Positions 63,743-64,000 of a stretch of 64,000 bases of DNA are shown in pieces. Within the stretch, counting starts at the first letter, position 1, and each line of letters opens with the position of its first letter. Below the pieces are notes generated by a model. It saw nothing but the letters and a program-made list of their open reading frames with translations. It did not search any database and was not told where the DNA came from. Source of the stretch: Bacteroidota bacterium (GTDB taxonomy: Bacteria > Bacteroidota > Bacteroidia > Chitinophagales > JADIYW01); assembly GCA_963169645.1 (NCBI GenBank), contig CAUJCO010000013.1, forward strand, positions 324,142 to 388,141, read 5' to 3'. The position numbers and the translations under genes were made by a program.

Positions 63743-64000
63743 TGCGCGTATCAAACAAAAATGGCTCAATTGCTTTTAATTTCACTTTCTTAAAATTGCG
63801 ATGTTGTGTATTGATAAGATAATTAAATTCATTCGGAATAATCACACTCGGTACTTGCAGAACCAAACTTTCTTGCCGATAAAACCAATCATCTCCTAAA
63901 TATCTACAAATATGTTCGTGGTCAAATTGTTGCCAATTTTTCGGCAAATCCGTTGGTTTTATTTTCTCTATTCGTTCTGTATTCGGAATTTCTATTACCA
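63732..64000 (-). CDS. RES-domain toxin, C-terminal part (continues past window edge)
   Basis: The reading frame is open from the stop at 63732 to the window edge, about 90 codons. It reads VIEIPNTERIEKIKPTDLPKNWQQF...YLGDDWFYRQESLVLQVPSVIIPNEFNYLINTQHRNFKKVKLKAIEPFLFDTRIK. GDxW, LQVPS, ExNYLIN and the C-terminal FDxR are RES-domain signatures. RES toxins break down NAD and are paired with an Xre/MbcA-like antitoxin, which would lie past the edge. The ORF track starts it at an internal TTG, which is not the real start. Confidence 0.8.
   Translation of the reverse strand, partial: VIEIPNTERIEKIKPTDLPKNWQQFDHEHICRYLGDDWFYRQESLVLQVPSVIIPNEFNYLINTQHRNFKKVKLKAIEPFLFDTRIKQ

Overview
The window is chromosomal DNA from a member of the Bacteroidota. 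The evidence is a low G+C content, -7 promoter boxes of the TAnnTTTG type, almost no Shine-Dalgarno sites, gliding/secretion ABC genes (gldA, gldF, gldG), a DUF4270 lipoprotein, a 'putative porin' family barrel, a TonB receptor and a HYC_CC_PP-type protein. The order cannot be fixed from this sequence. There is no transposase, integrase, prophage, rRNA operon or CRISPR array. One tRNA gene, tRNA-Ser(GGA), is present.

Layout. (1) 1-1507, minus strand: the edge of a lipoprotein gene and an OmpA-family protein. (2) 2158-8726, plus strand: yceD-rpmF, efp, accB, rpoN, a PAP2-like membrane protein, a short Omp85/POTRA barrel and nadK. (3) 8825-13085: asnB, a GT4 glycosyltransferase and a WecA-type phospho-sugar transferase, a likely start of polysaccharide or glycan synthesis. 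They are followed by lpxK on the other strand, then a Nif3-like and a zinc-ribbon gene. (4) 16195-17583: a two-gene cassette (SRPBCC and DUF1801) held between 122-bp near-identical direct repeats. (5) 17598-24762: gldA-gldF-gldG, a small lipoprotein, a GT4 enzyme and a porin. (6) 24834-29631: a PcrA-like helicase, a Y-family polymerase, YegP and purN. (7) 29701-32409: gmd and fcl (GDP-L-fucose synthesis) with an MntA/HepT toxin-antitoxin pair between them. (8) aspS, preceded by an inverted pair of REP-like units in its predicted leader, then a Fic protein with a striking operator-like inverted repeat. (9) 35435-41532, minus strand: a large metzincin-type metalloprotease, then a metal-handling operon of HYC_CC_PP protein, TonB receptor, Cys-rich lipoprotein and HMA protein. 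(10) An acyltransferase and lon, whose stop codons overlap inside one palindrome, then a second Fic protein. (11) 46503-58522: tRNA-Ser, acyl-CoA dehydrogenases, a heptose adenylyltransferase, a flippase-like membrane protein, panD, panC, a half-length GT5 protein, DUF4270, glmS, DoxX and GNAT. (12) 58604-63742: a TPP-riboswitch-led thiamine operon, thiS-[unknown]-thiC-[polyvalent-type kinase]-thiE-thiD. It ends against a RES-domain toxin gene that leaves the window.

Most of the window is ordinary core metabolism and envelope biogenesis. The parts worth a second look are the accessory inserts: two unrelated genes inside the thiamine operon, the repeat-flanked cassette, the toxin-antitoxin pair in the fucose operon, the Fic operator and the REP-like pair. 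A further genome-style signal is that several genes have their -7 box only 4-7 bases before the start codon, so their mRNAs should be leaderless or nearly so. Functions were assigned by reading motifs. No database search was run.
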